Positions 63,101-64,000 of a stretch of 64,000 bases of DNA are shown piece after piece. This DNA is from Eremophila alpestris peregrina (taxonomy: Eukaryota > Chordata > Aves > Passeriformes > Alaudidae). The stretch's first letter is position 1. The number at the start of each line of letters is the position of its first letter. Where the stretch lies: positions 10,723,995 through 10,787,994 of the forward strand of contig WMCF01000024.1 of assembly GCA_009792885.1 (NCBI GenBank), given 5' to 3'. The notes under the pieces were generated by a model that ran no database searches, was not told where the DNA came from, and saw only the letters and a program-made list of their open reading frames with translations. The position numbers and the translations under genes were made by a program.

Positions 63101-64000
63101 TTTGTACAACTACTTGTTTCCACCCTCAGGCCACACTGTTGCTCTCGGAGTTGAGCCAAAATACTGCATTGCAGTGTCTGCCAAAATGAGGTTTGTCTGC
63201 TTGCCTTAAGCAGAGTTGTGGTTTTCTGGAGAGTTTTTTGTTTGTTTCATTTTGGTATTGAGGGGCTCTTCCATGTAAATTTTTCCTAATTTGGATAGCT
63301 ACATTATTTCTCTTCCCTCCTTTTGCTTGGAATTACCTGCAGAGTTTATGTGGTCATAAAGGTCCTTAGTTCATACATGGAGTATTTGCTTCTCAGTCCT
63401 GGAAACTGAAGTGGGGTGGGGGAAGAACACAAAAATGCAGCAGTATGACTAAATACATTTTCAAAAAGAAAACAACTGGCTTTAACTTTTGCTGAGGAGG
63501 CTGTGAAGTGGATCTAACAACATTTGATCATTAGCAAGCTTTTCAAAAGCAGGTTTTTCCCAGCAAATCCTGTAGCAATGTTTTGTTCAACTCAAACAAC
63601 AATTTTAAGCCACAGCTGAAAACTCCAAATGGAGACTTGCAAAGCATTTGTAAATCAGAGTTAAAAAAATGACATAACTCTGCTAAGCAAGCAGCCATCT
63701 GTCCCAGGAGAGCAGGCAAACCCAGGAAGGGGAACTAAGAGCAGCTGTGGGATGACTTTTCATCACATGATGCAGCTGCAGCCTGATGGTTGCACATCTT
63801 TTCTCCATCACTCAGACAAGGGTACAGTAATTACAATGTACCAGCACTAAAACAGCAAATCTCTAGTGTTTTCAGGGATGTGCGGTGTCCCCACACCTGA
63901 CTTCAGTGGTTTTTTTCATATTCCGCTAAAATCAGGAATGTGATCTGAGTTTTACTCCATCAAAACTAAATTAACTCAAGTTATTTAATTTGCTCAGTTT
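60117..64000. other. Gene-free, G/T-skewed sequence
   Basis: No recognised gene or element. The plus strand is G/T-rich over much of this stretch (for example 60001-60060 has 18 G and 6 C, and 62881-62940 has 18 G and 8 C by hand count). A long pyrimidine tract with a CAG (62437-62469) resembles a 3' splice site on the plus strand, but only 26 open codons follow and no donor was seen. About 61500-61990 is free of visible repeats and contains a homeodomain-like TAATTAG. Confidence 0.5.
62437..62465 (+). repeat. Poly(T)/polypyrimidine tract
   Basis: An interrupted run of T with a C4 end, followed by TCCAG. It is low-complexity sequence that also resembles a branch-to-acceptor pyrimidine tract. 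Confidence 0.8.

Noticed and set aside
1..64000. CRISPR arrays, bacterial operons, ribosome-binding sites or phage features
   Set aside because: The sequence is vertebrate in character (CR1, LTRs, CpG depletion). No direct-repeat/spacer array or prokaryotic gene organisation is present.
1..64000. Mitochondrial insertion, 5S, U2, U6, 7SK or Y RNA copies
   Set aside because: I looked for their characteristic starts and internal boxes and found none convincing on either strand.

Overview
The window reads as ordinary euchromatic DNA from a bird, most likely a songbird. It is AT-rich and CpG-poor. It carries several short 5'-truncated CR1 retroposon tails (the dominant avian LINE) and LTRs of endogenous retroviruses. 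One LTR has ends and internal sequence that I associate with a family common in passerines, and another resembles avian ERVL LTRs. I could not recognise any intact protein-coding gene, tRNA, rRNA or snRNA. Long reading frames are few and mostly look like chance, so the window is best described as intergenic or deep intronic. Layout: 1-9959 is unique sequence with a palindrome that fits a steroid-receptor element (1032-1046) and a 16-bp hairpin (4363-4404). A solo ERVK-like LTR on the minus strand lies at 9967-10500 with a 6-bp target duplication. 10507-20357 is unique sequence with a possible old CR1 remnant, a CR1 tail at 14384, a GGGA microsatellite at 16076 and a perfect hairpin at 16862. 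A protein-like but frameshifted open stretch with plausible splice sites lies at 20358-20598. CR1 tails lie at 23975 (-) and 28181 (-). An ERVL-like LTR on the minus strand begins at 33895. Beside it lie a purine tract, the only CpG-dense patch seen in the window (34813-34930) and an imperfect 57-bp tandem repeat. 42060-43173 is a CR1 split by a 777-bp LTR with a perfect 5-bp target duplication (GTTAC). From about 59.65 kb a third candidate LTR (+ strand, 6-bp duplication TCAAAA) coincides with a change of strand composition: sampled lines before it are often A/C-rich, and sampled lines after it are G/T-rich. There is weak evidence of unrecognised transcription. Two minus-strand open stretches have splice-like borders and whole-codon lengths (118 and 48 codons, at 38100-38453 and 50140-50283), and the local skew agrees with minus-strand transcription. 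Two plus-strand exon-like stretches also occur (20358-20598 and 58187-58349). None was matched to a known family, and several may be chance. All repeat-family calls rest on recall of consensus features, not on a database search.
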